From an uncultured Synechococcaceae cyanobacterium (lineage in GTDB: Bacteria > Cyanobacteriota > Cyanobacteriia > PCC-6307 > Cyanobiaceae): a DNA stretch of 64,000 nucleotides. The notes below the pieces were generated by a model. That model was not told where the DNA came from. It was given only the letters and a program-made list of their open reading frames with translations, and did no database searches. The translations under genes were made by a program, and so were the position numbers. Each line of letters begins with the position of its first letter. Positions within the stretch are counted from its first letter, which is position 1. Of this stretch, positions 1-11,024 are shown in pieces. Location of the stretch: contig CACPJY010000001.1 of NCBI GenBank assembly GCA_902634405.1, positions 1-64,000 of the forward strand, given 5' to 3'.

Positions 1-752
1 GTGGTGCTCACAGCAACTGAATCCAAAGATTGATGTCTTAAATCTGCAACCCTTTGAGCCACTACTTCTACAAATGCGGGCTCATTTCGCTTCCCCCTTC
101 TTGGGACAGGCGCAAGGAAAGGACAATCAGTCTCTACTAAAAAACGGTCTTCTGGAACCTTGGCAGCACAGGCATGAATTGCTTCAGCCTTAGGGAAAGT
201 AACTGTCCCACTAAAACTTATAAAAAAGCCAAGCTCCAAGAAATGTTCCATCTCATCAGGTGTTCCACCCCAGCAATGCATGACACCTCTTGGACAACGA
301 GATTCCTTTTCCCTTTTCCTTAACTCTGAGAGCATCGCCTCTGCAGCGTCTCGACAATGAATTATTACTGGCAAGTCAAGTTCCACGGCAAGGTCCAGTT
401 GAGGTCGAAGGATTGCTAACTGTTCATCAAGATTTGAATCTCTAAAAAGATCTAAGCCAAGTTCGCCAATGGCAACAACACGATTATCAGAGAGAGCCGC
501 TTTTCTTAAAATCGCCTGAGTTTCTGGTGTCCAGTGCTCAGTATCTAATGGGTGCACACCAACTGAATATTTCATCTCTGGGAACCGATCTGCTAAGGAC
601 CTTATTGCTGGAATCTCAGAAGGTTCTACACATGCATGAACAAGATTAATGACACCCGCCTCTCTCCATCGATAAGCAACATCATCTAAATCCTGATCAA
701 AGTTTCTAAAAACGATGTGGCAATGACTATCTATTAGTGCTGGGAGAGACAT
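1..752 (-). CDS. tatD: TatD-family metal-dependent hydrolase (3' end outside window)
   Basis: The first 250 residues are visible; the gene runs off position 1. It is a TIM-barrel amidohydrolase-like nuclease. Metal-ligand positions expected of TatD are all present: HCH at residues 10-12, Glu97 in GELGLD, His132 in HCRDA, His159 in MHCWGG and Asp209 in ETDCPFLAP. TatD proteins are Mg2+-dependent 3'-5' DNases or D-aminoacyl-type hydrolases; the physiological substrate in cyanobacteria is not settled. The ATG at 752 is the only start that keeps the N-terminal DSHCH strand intact. rpsT lies upstream on the same strand, 75 bases away, so the two could be co-transcribed. Family assignment is secure; the function is only generic. 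Confidence 0.93.
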   Translation of the reverse strand, partial: MSLPALIDSHCHIVFRNFDQDLDDVAYRWREAGVINLVHACVEPSEIPAIRSLADRFPEMKYSVGVHPLDTEHWTPETQAILRKAALSDNRVVAIGELGLDLFRDSNLDEQLAILRPQLDLAVELDLPVIIHCRDAAEAMLSELRKREKESRCPRGVMHCWGGTPDEMEHFLELGFFISFSGTVTFPKAEAIHACAAKVPEDRFLVETDCPFLAPVPRRGKRNEPAFVEVVAQRVADLRHQSLDSVAVST

Positions 753-827
753 TTTATTCAAAAACTACCTTGAGAAAAGGAAAGTCTTTCAAAAATCCTT
801 ACTAAGCCCTGGAGGTAACATGACTAG

Positions 828-1130
<303 letters not shown>

Positions 1131-1246
1131 TTAGGCTTTTGGTATTTGATATCCCATATAGCCTAACTCAAAGTCCAATCAGTTATCTCTTAAGACATAT
1201 TCCCTCTAAAAGATTTAGCGTAATTACAAAGTTGAATTTGCAAAAC

Positions 1247-2584
1247 GTGGCAAACAAATCCAAAAACAGGCCACCGCAAAAAGCCTCTCTCATCAATTGT
1301 CTCCTAAGCGACGAAGGCGCCGAAACAGAACTTGAACGTATTGCAAGTCGAACCGATCAAGCTTCTCAAAAAGAAGTCATTGAAAAAGTGCATGAAATAA
1401 TACAAAACGTAAGGCTCCAAGGAGACCAGGCCTTAATTAGCTATACAAAGCAATTTGATGGATTCATCCCTAAACCATTATCAATAGAAGAAGAAACCCT
1501 TAAAAAAGCATGGATAAATACATCTCCAGATCTCCGTTCAGCACTTGAGTTAGCACATAGACGTATATACGACTTCCACCAAAGGCAGTTGCCCAAGGAC
1601 TTAACTGTTAAAGGTGCTCATGGCGAAACCGTTGGCAGGCGTTGGCGCCCTGTTGAAAAAGCAGGAATATATATTCCCGGCGGGAGAGCGGCTTACCCAA
1701 GCAGCGTTCTGATGAATTCAATACCAGCAAAAGTTGCCGGCGTAGAAAAAATCGTCATGTCATCACCTGCTGGCCCTGATGGGAATATCAATCAAACAGT
1801 AATGGCCGCAGCTTATCTTTCAGGAATTAAGAAGATTTTCAGAGTTGGAGGAGCTCAAGCGATAGCTGCAATGGCCTTTGGGACAAGCAGCATTCCAAAA
1901 GTTGACGTAATCACCGGTCCAGGAAATTTATATGTAACCCTTGCGAAAAAAGCGGTCTATGGCCAAGTAGGAATTGACTCTCTTGCTGGGCCTAGCGAAG
2001 TGTTGATCATTGCTGATCACACTGCGCAGATAGAACAAGTCGCAACAGATCTTTTAGCTCAAGCAGAGCATGATCCTCTTGCATCAGCAATATTGCTAAC
2101 AACAAATCACCAACTAGCAAAAGATCTCCCAGAACAAATAGACAAACAACTCGTTAGCCACCCAAGAAGAGATATTTGCAAGTCTTCACTAACGCAATGG
2201 GGGCTTGTTGTTGTTTGTGAGAGTCTTGAAAAATGTGCGGTTCTTAGCGACATTTTTGCACCTGAACATTTGGAATTACTTGTAGAAAGGCCTCAAAGGT
2301 TGGCAGATCGAATCAAGCATGCAGGAGCTATTTTCCTTGGTCCATGGACTCCAGAAGCAGTAGGTGATTATTTGGCAGGACCAAATCACACACTTCCCAC
2401 ATCAGGGACGGCTAGATTTAGTGGGGCTTTAAGCGTGGAAACTTTCCTTCAAAATACTTCGATTATTGAGTTCAATAAAACTGCGCTAGAGGCAACCGGG
2501 GCAGCTGTTATGCAATTAGCAAAGAGTGAAGGGTTACATAGCCATGGTGAATCCATAAGGGTTCGTTCAATAAACCATCCTTAA
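1247..2584 (+). CDS. hisD: Histidinol dehydrogenase
   Basis: Catalyses the last two steps of histidine synthesis: NAD+-dependent four-electron oxidation of L-histidinol to L-histidine, Zn-dependent. Family landmarks are visible: AGIYIPGG, the [12 protein letters not shown] loop, VDVITGPGN, the EHDP motif, FAPEHLE and the C-terminal HSHGESI stretch. The open frame extends back to a TTG at 1139 (481 residues), but that start is 9 bases from the rpsT start and would swallow the divergent promoters. The first 36 residues also do not resemble HisD. A GTG at 1247 gives 445 residues, close to the family's usual 430-440; a TTG at 1232 is an alternative. The 3' end overlaps convergent rpiA by 4 bases. 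Confidence 0.93.
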   Translation: MANKSKNRPPQKASLINCLLSDEGAETELERIASRTDQASQKEVIEKVHEIIQNVRLQGDQALISYTKQFDGFIPKPLSIEEETLKKAWINTSPDLRSALELAHRRIYDFHQRQLPKDLTVKGAHGETVGRRWRPVEKAGIYIPGGRAAYPSSVLMNSIPAKVAGVEKIVMSSPAGPDGNINQTVMAAAYLSGIKKIFRVGGAQAIAAMAFGTSSIPKVDVITGPGNLYVTLAKKAVYGQVGIDSLAGPSEVLIIADHTAQIEQVATDLLAQAEHDPLASAILLTTNHQLAKDLPEQIDKQLVSHPRRDICKSSLTQWGLVVVCESLEKCAVLSDIFAPEHLELLVERPQRLADRIKHAGAIFLGPWTPEAVGDYLAGPNHTLPTSGTARFSGALSVETFLQNTSIIEFNKTALEATGAAVMQLAKSEGLHSHGESIRVRSINHP

Positions 2585-3303
2585 GAATCTTTCGAAAGAG
2601 AAGTTACTCCTGCGACTCCATCAATAATTTTCCCAACCAAAACCTCATCCGTAAGATTGACGAATAAGCCGTTCTCAAGAACTCCAGGAATATTATTTAT
2701 ATAAGATTCAAGTTCCTGAGGGTTTTTAATACCCCGATCCATTTTGAAATCTAGAACTAAGTTCCCCTGATCTGTAACCACTGGACCCGCTTTACGGTTA
2801 GCCATTCTTAATTCTGACTTCCCCCCTAAAGAGGACAAACTTTGTTGAACCTGCCTCCATGCAGCTGGTAGAACCTCTACTGGAAGAAGAAAGTCCAAGT
2901 TCAGAGTTTCTACAAGCTTGGTTGAATCAACTACCACAACGAATTTTTTTGCTCTTGTTGCTATCAACTTTTCTTGTACATGGCATGCACCCCCACCTTT
3001 TATTAACTGAAAAAAAGGATCTACTTCATCAGCACCATCTATTGCAAGATCAATCTTTTCAACCGCAGTTAAATTCATCAAGGGTATTCCTAATTGTGAT
3101 GCCATAACCTCACCTTGAAAAGAAGTCGTGACGCCAACTATGTCTTTCAACTCTCCAGAAGCAAGCTTTTCTCCTAGAGCTTGAATCATTAAAGCAGCTG
3201 TTGAACCAGACCCTAATCCAACAACCATGCCATCCTGAATCTGCTTAACAGCTGCAATTGCCACAGCTTGCTTCATTTGCGTTTGAATGTCAGTCATGAT
3301 CAC
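2581..3303 (-). CDS. rpiA: Ribose-5-phosphate isomerase A
   Basis: Interconverts ribose-5-phosphate and ribulose-5-phosphate in the pentose-phosphate and Calvin cycles, so it feeds both RuBP regeneration and nucleotide synthesis. The 240-residue protein has the RpiA hallmarks: VGLGSGSTA near residues 28-36, the AIDGADEVD catalytic loop, the KGGGA stretch with its lysine, and the NPQELE/LNNIPGV-type C-terminal region. The start shown reads MIMTD; the second ATG, two codons later, is equally possible. It is convergent with hisD and sits 28 bases downstream of the HtrA gene on the same strand. Family length and motifs match well. Confidence 0.96.
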   Translation of the reverse strand: MIMTDIQTQMKQAVAIAAVKQIQDGMVVGLGSGSTAALMIQALGEKLASGELKDIVGVTTSFQGEVMASQLGIPLMNLTAVEKIDLAIDGADEVDPFFQLIKGGGACHVQEKLIATRAKKFVVVVDSTKLVETLNLDFLLPVEVLPAAWRQVQQSLSSLGGKSELRMANRKAGPVVTDQGNLVLDFKMDRGIKNPQELESYINNIPGVLENGLFVNLTDEVLVGKIIDGVAGVTSLSKDS

Positions 3304-3331
3304 TTCAGAAATTTAAGGAAGCAAAAGATCT

Positions 3332-4504
<1,173 letters not shown>

Positions 4505-4644
4505 TCACTGAGAAAAACTTTTTAAGGAACATACACATGGAAAAAGGAAATTTTTTTTAGAGGCGCCTAGCAAATTCAAGAAAAAAAAATGGATCATTAA
4601 ATGGAATTAAACTATTGAATCTTAAAGACAATAGATTAGATTGT

Positions 4645-4728
4645 TTATATGCCTGGCGGGTACCTCCAGAAGGAGGTAGGTGATTTACTGGATCCGTTCG
4701 GGCTAGAAGCTCGATCCAATCCATCATC
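4645..4728 (+). promoter_or_regulatory. Structured leader of the rimP-nusA-ylxR-infB operon
   Basis: After an AT-rich stretch ending in TTATAT (4645-4650, a possible -10 box), the sequence turns GC-rich and folds. TACCTCC at 4661-4667 pairs perfectly with GGAGGTA at 4672-4678 around an AGAA loop. A second arm is formed either by TGGATC 4689-4694 with GATCCA 4713-4718, or by the shorter CGGGCT/AGCTCG hairpin at 4699-4713 around an AGA loop. The pairings are read directly from the sequence. A regulatory role, for example feedback on NusA or IF2 synthesis, is inference. A free small RNA is the alternative. Confidence 0.4.
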
Positions 4729-5196
4729 TTGCCTCACCCTCTTATACCCGATCTAGAGAGCCTTGCCTCAACTGCAGCGGCCGAGAAAGGCTTTGCTGTT
4801 TGTGGCGTTCAATTACTGACTCACCTGAATCCCATGACATTGCAGGTGCAAATTCGTCATCTTGAAGCTGAGGATGTTTCTCTAGACGACTGCGCAAAAC
4901 TAAGCAATGCATTAGGAGATGCAATTGAAAATTCCCATATCATTGACCAGGCGTATGTTCTAGAGGTGAGCAGTCCTGGAATAGGGGATTTACTACTTTG
5001 TGATCGGGACTTTCAAACTTTCCGAGGTTTTCCTGTTCAAGTGACTTTCACTAACAATAGAGGAAAAGAATTGACTAAAGAAGGCCTTTTATTAGAACGG
5101 AGCAAACACAATGTTCACTTAAACATGAAAGGGAGAATTGACCGTATCCCCATAGAAGAGGTCAAGACTGTTCGGCTCTCCAGTCCCACTGGTTAA
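4729..5196 (+). CDS. rimP: Ribosome maturation factor RimP
   Basis: A 155-residue cytoplasmic factor needed for late assembly of the 30S subunit. The N-terminal domain carries LEAEDVSLDDCAKLSNALGDAIE and VLEVSSPGIG, the best conserved RimP stretch; the C-terminal SH3-like domain follows (FRGFPVQVTF to PIEEVKTVRL). Translation starts at TTG (4729), directly after the leader hairpins; no ATG lies in frame nearby upstream. It heads the rimP-nusA-ylxR-infB order conserved across bacteria, with 48 bases to nusA. Confidence 0.94.
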   Translation: MPHPLIPDLESLASTAAAEKGFAVCGVQLLTHLNPMTLQVQIRHLEAEDVSLDDCAKLSNALGDAIENSHIIDQAYVLEVSSPGIGDLLLCDRDFQTFRGFPVQVTFTNNRGKELTKEGLLLERSKHNVHLNMKGRIDRIPIEEVKTVRLSSPTG

Positions 5197-5244
5197 GCTT
5201 CTTCTACTAACCCCCAAACTTCACTCCGCATATCCCCATCTTCG

Positions 5245-6663
5245 ATGGCACTAGTACTGCTCCCTGGCTTAAATAACCTGATCGAAAACATCAGTGAGGA
5301 GAAGAAACTCCCCACACAAGTTGTTGAAGCAGCCCTTAGGGAGGCCTTGCTCAAAGGTTATGAGCGATACAGAAGAACGCTATATCTAGGAATAGTTGAA
5401 GACCCCTTCGAAGAAGAATATTTCAGCAATTTTGATGTGGGACTTGACCTGGAGGAGGAAGGTTATCGAGTACTTGCAAGTAAAATAATTGTTGAAGAGA
5501 TTGAAAGCGAAGATCACCAGATTGCACTTTCAGAAGTTATGCAGGTAGCAGAAGAAGCGCAGATTGGTGACACAGTTGTATTGGACGTAACACCCGAAAA
5601 AGAAGATTTTGGTCGAATGGCAGCTGCTACAACAAAGCAGGTACTTGCTCAAAAACTAAGAGATCAACAGCGGCGAATGATCCAAGAAGAATTTGCTGAT
5701 CTAGAAGATCCTGTTCTTACTGCTCGAGTCATACGTTTCGAAAGACAATCAGTAATCATGGCTGTTAGTTCAGGCATAGGAAGGCCTGAAGTAGAAGCTG
5801 AATTACCTCGTAGAGACCAACTCCCAAATGACAATTACAGAGCAAACGCAACATTTAAGGTTTTTTTAAAAGAAGTAAGTGAAGTTCCTAGAAAAGGTCC
5901 TCAACTTTTTGTAAGTAGAGCGAATGCAGGGTTGGTTGTTTATCTTTTTGAAAATGAAGTTCCTGAAATTCAAGAAGGCTCTGTCCGAATAGTTGCTGTT
6001 GCCAGAGAAGCAAATCCACCCTCACGCGCAGTCGGCCCTCGAACAAAAGTTGCTGTAGACAGCATTGAGCGCGAAGTTGACCCTGTTGGAGCATGTATTG
6101 GCGCTAGGGGTTCACGAATACAACAAGTAGTAAATGAACTTCGTGGAGAAAAAATTGACGTTGTTCGTTGGTCATCTGACCCAAGTCAGTACATAGCCAA
6201 CTCTCTAAGTCCTTCAAGAGTAGAAACAGTTAGGCTGGTGGATCCAGAGGGTCAACACGCTCATGTACTAGTTCCCCCAGACCAACTCAGTCTTGCGATT
6301 GGGCGAGAAGGTCAAAATGTCCGTTTGGCAGCAAGACTTACAGGCTGGAAAATTGATATTAAAAATTCCCATGAATATGATCAGGCCACTGAAGATGAAG
6401 AAGTCGCAGAACTAATTGCCCAAAGAGAAGAAGAAGAAGCACTCCAAAGGGAAGCAGAAGAGCGCTTGGCTGCTGAACATGCCGCTCGCGCTGAAGAAGA
6501 TGCACGCTTAAGAGAGCTTTATCCTCTCCCCGAAGATGACGATGAGTTCCCCAGACAAGATGAAGAAGGCAATACTTCAATAGAGGGGACTATAGATTCT
6601 GATAAAGATCAAGAATCTGCCGAAAATGAAACTGCTAAAAAAGATGAGGACGGAACCCGGTGA
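5245..6663 (+). CDS. nusA: Transcription termination/antitermination protein NusA
   Basis: Binds RNA polymerase and nascent RNA to modulate pausing, termination and antitermination. Order of domains: polymerase-binding N-terminal domain (about 1-125), S1 domain (about 130-200), then two KH domains (about 210-370) with DPVGACIGARGSRI and LAIGREGQNVRLAA. The last 90 residues are a Glu-rich, low-complexity tail (EEEEALQREAEERLAAE...); the C-terminal acidic repeats of enteric NusA are absent, as is usual in cyanobacteria. The start codon lies inside a small hairpin (CCATC 5236-5240 with GATGG 5244-5248), which could temper initiation. The stop overlaps the GTG start of ylxR. Confidence 0.97.
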   Translation: MALVLLPGLNNLIENISEEKKLPTQVVEAALREALLKGYERYRRTLYLGIVEDPFEEEYFSNFDVGLDLEEEGYRVLASKIIVEEIESEDHQIALSEVMQVAEEAQIGDTVVLDVTPEKEDFGRMAAATTKQVLAQKLRDQQRRMIQEEFADLEDPVLTARVIRFERQSVIMAVSSGIGRPEVEAELPRRDQLPNDNYRANATFKVFLKEVSEVPRKGPQLFVSRANAGLVVYLFENEVPEIQEGSVRIVAVAREANPPSRAVGPRTKVAVDSIEREVDPVGACIGARGSRIQQVVNELRGEKIDVVRWSSDPSQYIANSLSPSRVETVRLVDPEGQHAHVLVPPDQLSLAIGREGQNVRLAARLTGWKIDIKNSHEYDQATEDEEVAELIAQREEEEALQREAEERLAAEHAARAEEDARLRELYPLPEDDDEFPRQDEEGNTSIEGTIDSDKDQESAENETAKKDEDGTR

Positions 6664-6938
6664 ACCAACGTCCCGTCCTGCGCCGTTGCGTTTCCTGCCG
6701 CAAACTTCTGGATCGCCAGAACCTTTGGAGGATCATTCGTGACTATCAGGATGGTGTAGTCCTCAAAGGAGGGATGGGTCGTTCAGCCTATCTCTGTCCA
6801 ACTGAGGCCTGCTTAGAGGAGGCGCGCCGTCGCAAACGTCTTCAGAAAGCCCTGCGTTGTCAGGTACCTTCAGATGTTGTGCAGGTGCTTCAAGATCGTC
6901 TCAATCAACCCATTGATTCAGACATTGAGGCAAGATGA
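6660..6938 (+). CDS. ylxR: YlxR family (DUF448) RNA-binding protein
   Basis: A small basic protein of 92 residues. It has the RRCVSCRK start motif and the GRSAYLC signature, with basic residues (EARRRKRLQKALR) after it. YlxR proteins sit between nusA and infB in many bacteria; a structure suggests nucleic-acid binding, and in some species a role as regulator or RNase P partner has been reported. The GTG start at 6660 overlaps the nusA stop in a GTGA junction, implying translational coupling. Family is clear; exact function in this organism is unknown. Confidence 0.93.
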   Translation: MNQRPVLRRCVSCRKLLDRQNLWRIIRDYQDGVVLKGGMGRSAYLCPTEACLEEARRRKRLQKALRCQVPSDVVQVLQDRLNQPIDSDIEAR

Positions 6939-6998
6939 ACTATTAGATAACCTTGCTTTGCCCCAAGCATTTCATTTCAGGAATGAACGGAGACCTTA

Positions 6999-9900
6999 AT
7001 GACCAGCAGCGGCAAAATCAGAATTTATGAGCTTTCCAGGGATTTAGGCCTGGAGAACAAGGACGTACTAGATGCTGCGACCAAGCTCTCTATTGCTGCG
7101 AAAAGCCATAGCAGTTCAATCTCTGATGATGAAGCGAAGAAAATAAGAAGTTTCCTCAGTCACCCTAAAGGGAAATCTGCTTCCCAAAAGAGCAAGCCAA
7201 ATGTTGGCAAAGAGATCCTTTCTGTCAAAAAAGCCATTCCTGTTAGCAAAGCAAATCAGTTCGAGAAACCTCAAATTTCAAAAGCCCCCGAAACAAAACC
7301 AACAAAACCTAGTAAGCCTAAAAATGCTATTAAGCCAAAGCCAGAACAAAAAACAAACACAACCTCTACGAAACCAAAGCAGCCGATTAATGTTCCAGAA
7401 AAACCTTTAACTAGCAAGCCATCACCAAAAGCACCTATTAATAGACCAACCCCTAGCAGGCCAAATACTCCAGCCCCTCCAAAACCTTTAACTGCTAAAC
7501 CCCCAACAGCACTGCGTCCAAATATTGATCCAAAAATACAGAATGATTCCAGGAGCTCTACAAGGCTTCCTAATAAAGGTCCCTCTCATGAGATAACCAA
7601 ACAAAAAGACAGAAATTTTTCAAAACCACAAGCTCCTGCTTCTTTAAACCGAGGTCAAACAACTGCGAAAGCCAATCGTCCGCCTCAACGCAATGTCCCA
7701 AGACCAGAACTTGTAGGTCGTCCACAGCCTAAACGGCCAACAGATGCCCCTATTCGTCAAGACAAAAGAAGGCCTGGTGTCAGCCCAAGACCAATTGGTG
7801 GGCCCAATCAGCGCAATAACATGCCTGAAAGGCCAAATAATTCACAACGTCCAAACGCACCTAAGCGTCAAGGCATCTCAAGACAAGGGCAAGTCCGAAA
7901 CTCAGGTAATGCCGTCGAACTTGTAGGAAAACCTATTCGTAGAGATAAAACAAATAGCGGGCAGCCATCTCGTGATTTCAATAGTCGTGGCAGCTCACAA
8001 AATCGTCAAGGCATGCCTTCAGGCATGCGCAAACCCGTAGCTCCAGGCGAGCTAATGCAACTTCAAAAGCCTACTGGGCGTACTGGTGCGCCACCCCCAA
8101 GAAGGGCTGATGGAAGCACAGTAGGGCCTAGAAAGGCTGCAGATGGGAATAAAGCTCCAAATCGTCCAAACGCATCTCCACCCAATGCGGCCGCAGCACC
8201 TAAGAGGCCCAGTCATAGGCCTGCGTCTGGCCCTCCTAGAAGGCCTGGGAGACCAGACTGGGATGACAGTGCAAAACTTGAAGCGCTACGGAATAAATCA
8301 CCTCAAAAACAACGTCAAAAAGTACATATTATTGGTGAAAACGATGATGCATTAACCACTGAAACTAGTGGTTACGCAGGTGAGAAAGAAGCTGTAATTC
8401 TCTCAGCAAGTCTTGCAAGACCAGCCAAGCCAAAATCTCAGTCCAAAAAAGCGGCTAAGCCTATTGCCGCAATGCGAAAACGGAAAAAAGAAACAACAAG
8501 ACAGCGTCAACGCAGAAGAGCTATGGAGCTTCGAGCGGCTCGTGAAGCAAAACAAGTGCGCCCAGAGATGCTGATTGTCCCTGAAGAAAACCTTACTGTT
8601 CAAGAGCTCGCTGACATGCTCAGTGTTGAAAGCTCAGAAATCATCAAATCCCTATTCTTTAAAGGAATCATTGCAACTGTTACTCAATCACTCGACATCG
8701 CAACAATAGAAGCTGTTGCGGAGGAGTTCGGAGTTCCTGTCCTGCAGGACGATATTGAAGAGGCAGCTAAGAAAACGGGAGAAATTATTGAAGAAACAGA
8801 CTTAGCCCACTTAATTCGCAGGCCTCCAGTTGTCACAGTAATGGGTCATGTAGATCATGGAAAAACAAGTTTGCTTGATGCAATCAGAAAAGCAAGGGTT
8901 GCTGCAAGTGAAGCAGGTGGAATCACTCAACACATTGGGGCTTATCAGATTGAGATAGAGCATGCAGGAGAGCCAAGAAAAATAACCTTCCTTGATACTC
9001 CAGGACATGAAGCCTTTACTGCAATGCGAGCAAGAGGAACAAAAGTCACTGACGTAGCAGTATTAGTAGTTGCAGCTGATGATGGAGTTCGACCTCAGAC
9101 ACTTGAAGCTATTAGCCACGCAAGGGCAGCAGAAGTACCAATTGTTGTAGCCATCAACAAAATCGACAAAGAAGGCTCTTCGCCTGACCGAGTAAAGCAA
9201 GAGTTATCTGAACAAAGTCTGGTTGCTGAAGAATGGGGTGGTGATGTTGTGATGGTTCCTGTTAGTGCGATCAAGGGAGAGAACATCGACAAACTTTTAG
9301 AAATGATTCTTCTAGTAACTGAAGTTGAGGATCTACAAGCCAATCCAGACAGGCTTGCAAAAGGCACTGTCATCGAAGCACATCTAGACAAAGCCAAAGG
9401 ACCTGTAGCAACTCTCTTAATACAAAATGGAACCCTCAGGACTGGTGACGTCATTGCTGCAGGTCCAGTCCTTGGAAAAGTGAGAGCAATGGTCGATGAA
9501 AAAGGTTTGAGACTTAAAGAAGCTGGTCCTTCTTTTGCCGTGGAAGCCCTTGGATTTAACGAGGTCCCTACAGCAGGTGACGAATTTGAGGCTTACCAGG
9601 ATGAGAAATCAGCCAGATCAGTCGCTGGGGACAAAGCATCAGAAGCTCGCAGTTCGAGGCTGGCACAACAAATGGCATCACGCCGAGTTTCACTTTCAAC
9701 GATGTCAGGCCAAGCTAGTGAAGGTGAACTAAAAGAACTAAATCTCATCCTCAAAGCAGATGTACAAGGTAGTGTTGAGGCGATCTTGGGATCACTTGAA
9801 CAATTACCCAAAAAAGAAGTCCAAGTAAGAGTATTGCTATCAGCACCAGGAGAGATCACGGAAACAGATGTAGACCTAGCTGCTGCATCTGGGGCAGTAA

Positions 9901-10346
9901 TTGTTGGATTCAACACCTCTATGGCATCCGGAGCTAAAAGGGCAGCAGATGCCAACAGTGTTGATGTAAGGGAGTATGAGGTTATTTACAAACTCCTAGA
10001 AGATATTCAACTGGCCATGGAAGGTCTACTAGAGCCAGAGTTAGTCGAAGAATCATTAGGCACTGCTGAAGTCAGAGCCATTTTCAACATAGGCAAGAGT
10101 TCTGTAGCTGGTTGCTATGTAACCAATGGAAAGATTCAAAGAAACTGCAAGGTCAAAGTTGATCGAGCAGGACAAATTGTTTTCGAAGGCGATCTTGACT
10201 CCCTTCGTAGAAACAAAGAGGTCGTCAAAGAAGTCGCGACTGGCTTTGAATGCGGAATTGGGAGCGATCGATTTGCAAACTGGAAAGAAGGAGACATTAT
10301 TTCCGCCTATAAATTCGTTACTCAAAAACGAAAACTTACCACCTAA
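6999..10346 (+). CDS. infB: Translation initiation factor IF-2
   Basis: A GTPase that delivers fMet-tRNA to the 30S subunit and promotes subunit joining. The 1115 residues split into a short IF2N domain (1-50), a very long Pro/Lys/Arg/Asn-rich disordered region (about 60-480), a second IF2N-type domain near 525-600, the G domain and domains II-IV. GTPase motifs: GHVDHGKT near residue 615, DTPGHEAF near 665 and NKID near 719. The low-complexity linker is much longer than in E. coli IF2 and carries short recurring RPNxP- and RQG-type units. Last gene of the operon; 60 bases separate it from ylxR. Confidence 0.97.
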   Translation: MTSSGKIRIYELSRDLGLENKDVLDAATKLSIAAKSHSSSISDDEAKKIRSFLSHPKGKSASQKSKPNVGKEILSVKKAIPVSKANQFEKPQISKAPETKPTKPSKPKNAIKPKPEQKTNTTSTKPKQPINVPEKPLTSKPSPKAPINRPTPSRPNTPAPPKPLTAKPPTALRPNIDPKIQNDSRSSTRLPNKGPSHEITKQKDRNFSKPQAPASLNRGQTTAKANRPPQRNVPRPELVGRPQPKRPTDAPIRQDKRRPGVSPRPIGGPNQRNNMPERPNNSQRPNAPKRQGISRQGQVRNSGNAVELVGKPIRRDKTNSGQPSRDFNSRGSSQNRQGMPSGMRKPVAPGELMQLQKPTGRTGAPPPRRADGSTVGPRKAADGNKAPNRPNASPPNAAAAPKRPSHRPASGPPRRPGRPDWDDSAKLEALRNKSPQKQRQKVHIIGENDDALTTETSGYAGEKEAVILSASLARPAKPKSQSKKAAKPIAAMRKRKKETTRQRQRRRAMELRAAREAKQVRPEMLIVPEENLTVQELADMLSVESSEIIKSLFFKGIIATVTQSLDIATIEAVAEEFGVPVLQDDIEEAAKKTGEIIEETDLAHLIRRPPVVTVMGHVDHGKTSLLDAIRKARVAASEAGGITQHIGAYQIEIEHAGEPRKITFLDTPGHEAFTAMRARGTKVTDVAVLVVAADDGVRPQTLEAISHARAAEVPIVVAINKIDKEGSSPDRVKQELSEQSLVAEEWGGDVVMVPVSAIKGENIDKLLEMILLVTEVEDLQANPDRLAKGTVIEAHLDKAKGPVATLLIQNGTLRTGDVIAAGPVLGKVRAMVDEKGLRLKEAGPSFAVEALGFNEVPTAGDEFEAYQDEKSARSVAGDKASEARSSRLAQQMASRRVSLSTMSGQASEGELKELNLILKADVQGSVEAILGSLEQLPKKEVQVRVLLSAPGEITETDVDLAAASGAVIVGFNTSMASGAKRAADANSVDVREYEVIYKLLEDIQLAMEGLLEPELVEESLGTAEVRAIFNIGKSSVAGCYVTNGKIQRNCKVKVDRAGQIVFEGDLDSLRRNKEVVKEVATGFECGIGSDRFANWKEGDIISAYKFVTQKRKLTT

Positions 10347-10506
10347 TAAATCATTAGTCTTAACAAATTTGCATGCTTATTGAACTCAAATAGCTAAACA
10401 GCTTTATGGGTTGATTTGCTATCAATAGCATTAATCATTCTCAAGCCGACTCTTCCAGGCTCTCACCTCGGCTCATTGAAATCACTCCTGCTCTTTTACA
10501 AACTAA

Positions 10507-10767
10507 TTAGAGGTCTTTCCTACGATCAAACCAAAGCAAACATCCAAACAAAAGCAAAGCAGTGATTTGGATGCCTATATCACCTAAAGGAACGACAATG
10601 CCCTGGGAGAGCCTAAGACTCATAACCATAAACCCAAGACACGCAGAGCCAAAGAGAGCAAACCAAACTCCTCTTCTGAGCCCTAACCAGGGAGACATCG
10701 ATTCCGTCATCAAACGCTTTCGCAATTCGGGATCTAATTTTGTTTTGCGATCCTCAAGACTTCCCAA
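10507..10767 (-). CDS. Small two-helix membrane protein, LPA1/Rep27-like (DUF3493)
   Basis: 86 residues with a charged N-terminus (KTKLDPELRKRLMTES) followed by two hydrophobic helices around residues 33-50 and 60-78, ending WFDRRKDL. It resembles the DUF3493 domain found in plant LPA1/Rep27 proteins, which help photosystem II assembly or repair. That match is from memory of the family's pattern (PELRKR...PWxGLRR, two TM helices), not from a search. It lies alone between infB and tRNA-Thr, facing the infB 3' end. A thylakoid role is inference. Confidence 0.7.
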   Translation of the reverse strand: MGSLEDRKTKLDPELRKRLMTESMSPWLGLRRGVWFALFGSACLGFMVMSLRLSQGIVVPLGDIGIQITALLLFGCLLWFDRRKDL

Positions 10768-10809
10768 GTTTTTAAAAGCAAAGCTAGTAAATGGTAGGTT
10801 CCCATAGTC

Positions 10810-10881
10810 GCCGGTGTAGCTCAGGGGTAGAGCAACTGATTCGTAACCAGTAGGTCATCGGTTCAATTCCGATCACCGGCA
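10810..10881 (+). tRNA. tRNA-Thr (anticodon CGT)
   Basis: A full cloverleaf can be drawn: acceptor GCCGGTG pairs with CACCGGC, D-arm GCTC/GAGC, anticodon loop TTCGTAA, and T-arm ATCGG/CCGAT around TTCAATT. The anticodon CGT reads ACG. The last base pair of the anticodon stem is an A-C mismatch, otherwise the stems are intact. CCA is not encoded; the discriminator base is A. Confidence 0.95.
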
Positions 10882-11024
10882 TGATTGGACTGAATCCCCA
10901 AAGTGATCTTATATATCGGATAATCAATGCTAAAATATAATCTTTTATAAAATAAAAATAGCAAAGATTTTAATAATCGATCCCTAATAAACTAAAAGGT
11001 TGCATTGGTATATGATTAACCAAA

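Noticed and set aside
7201-7410. Out-of-frame ORFs inside the infB linker
   Set aside because: The Lys/Pro-rich repeats of IF2 keep other frames open by composition alone.
9095-9955. Minus-strand frames of about 120 codons opposite infB
   Set aside because: Ser/Thr/Ala-rich translations typical of antisense to a GTPase gene; no start context and no neighbours on that strand.
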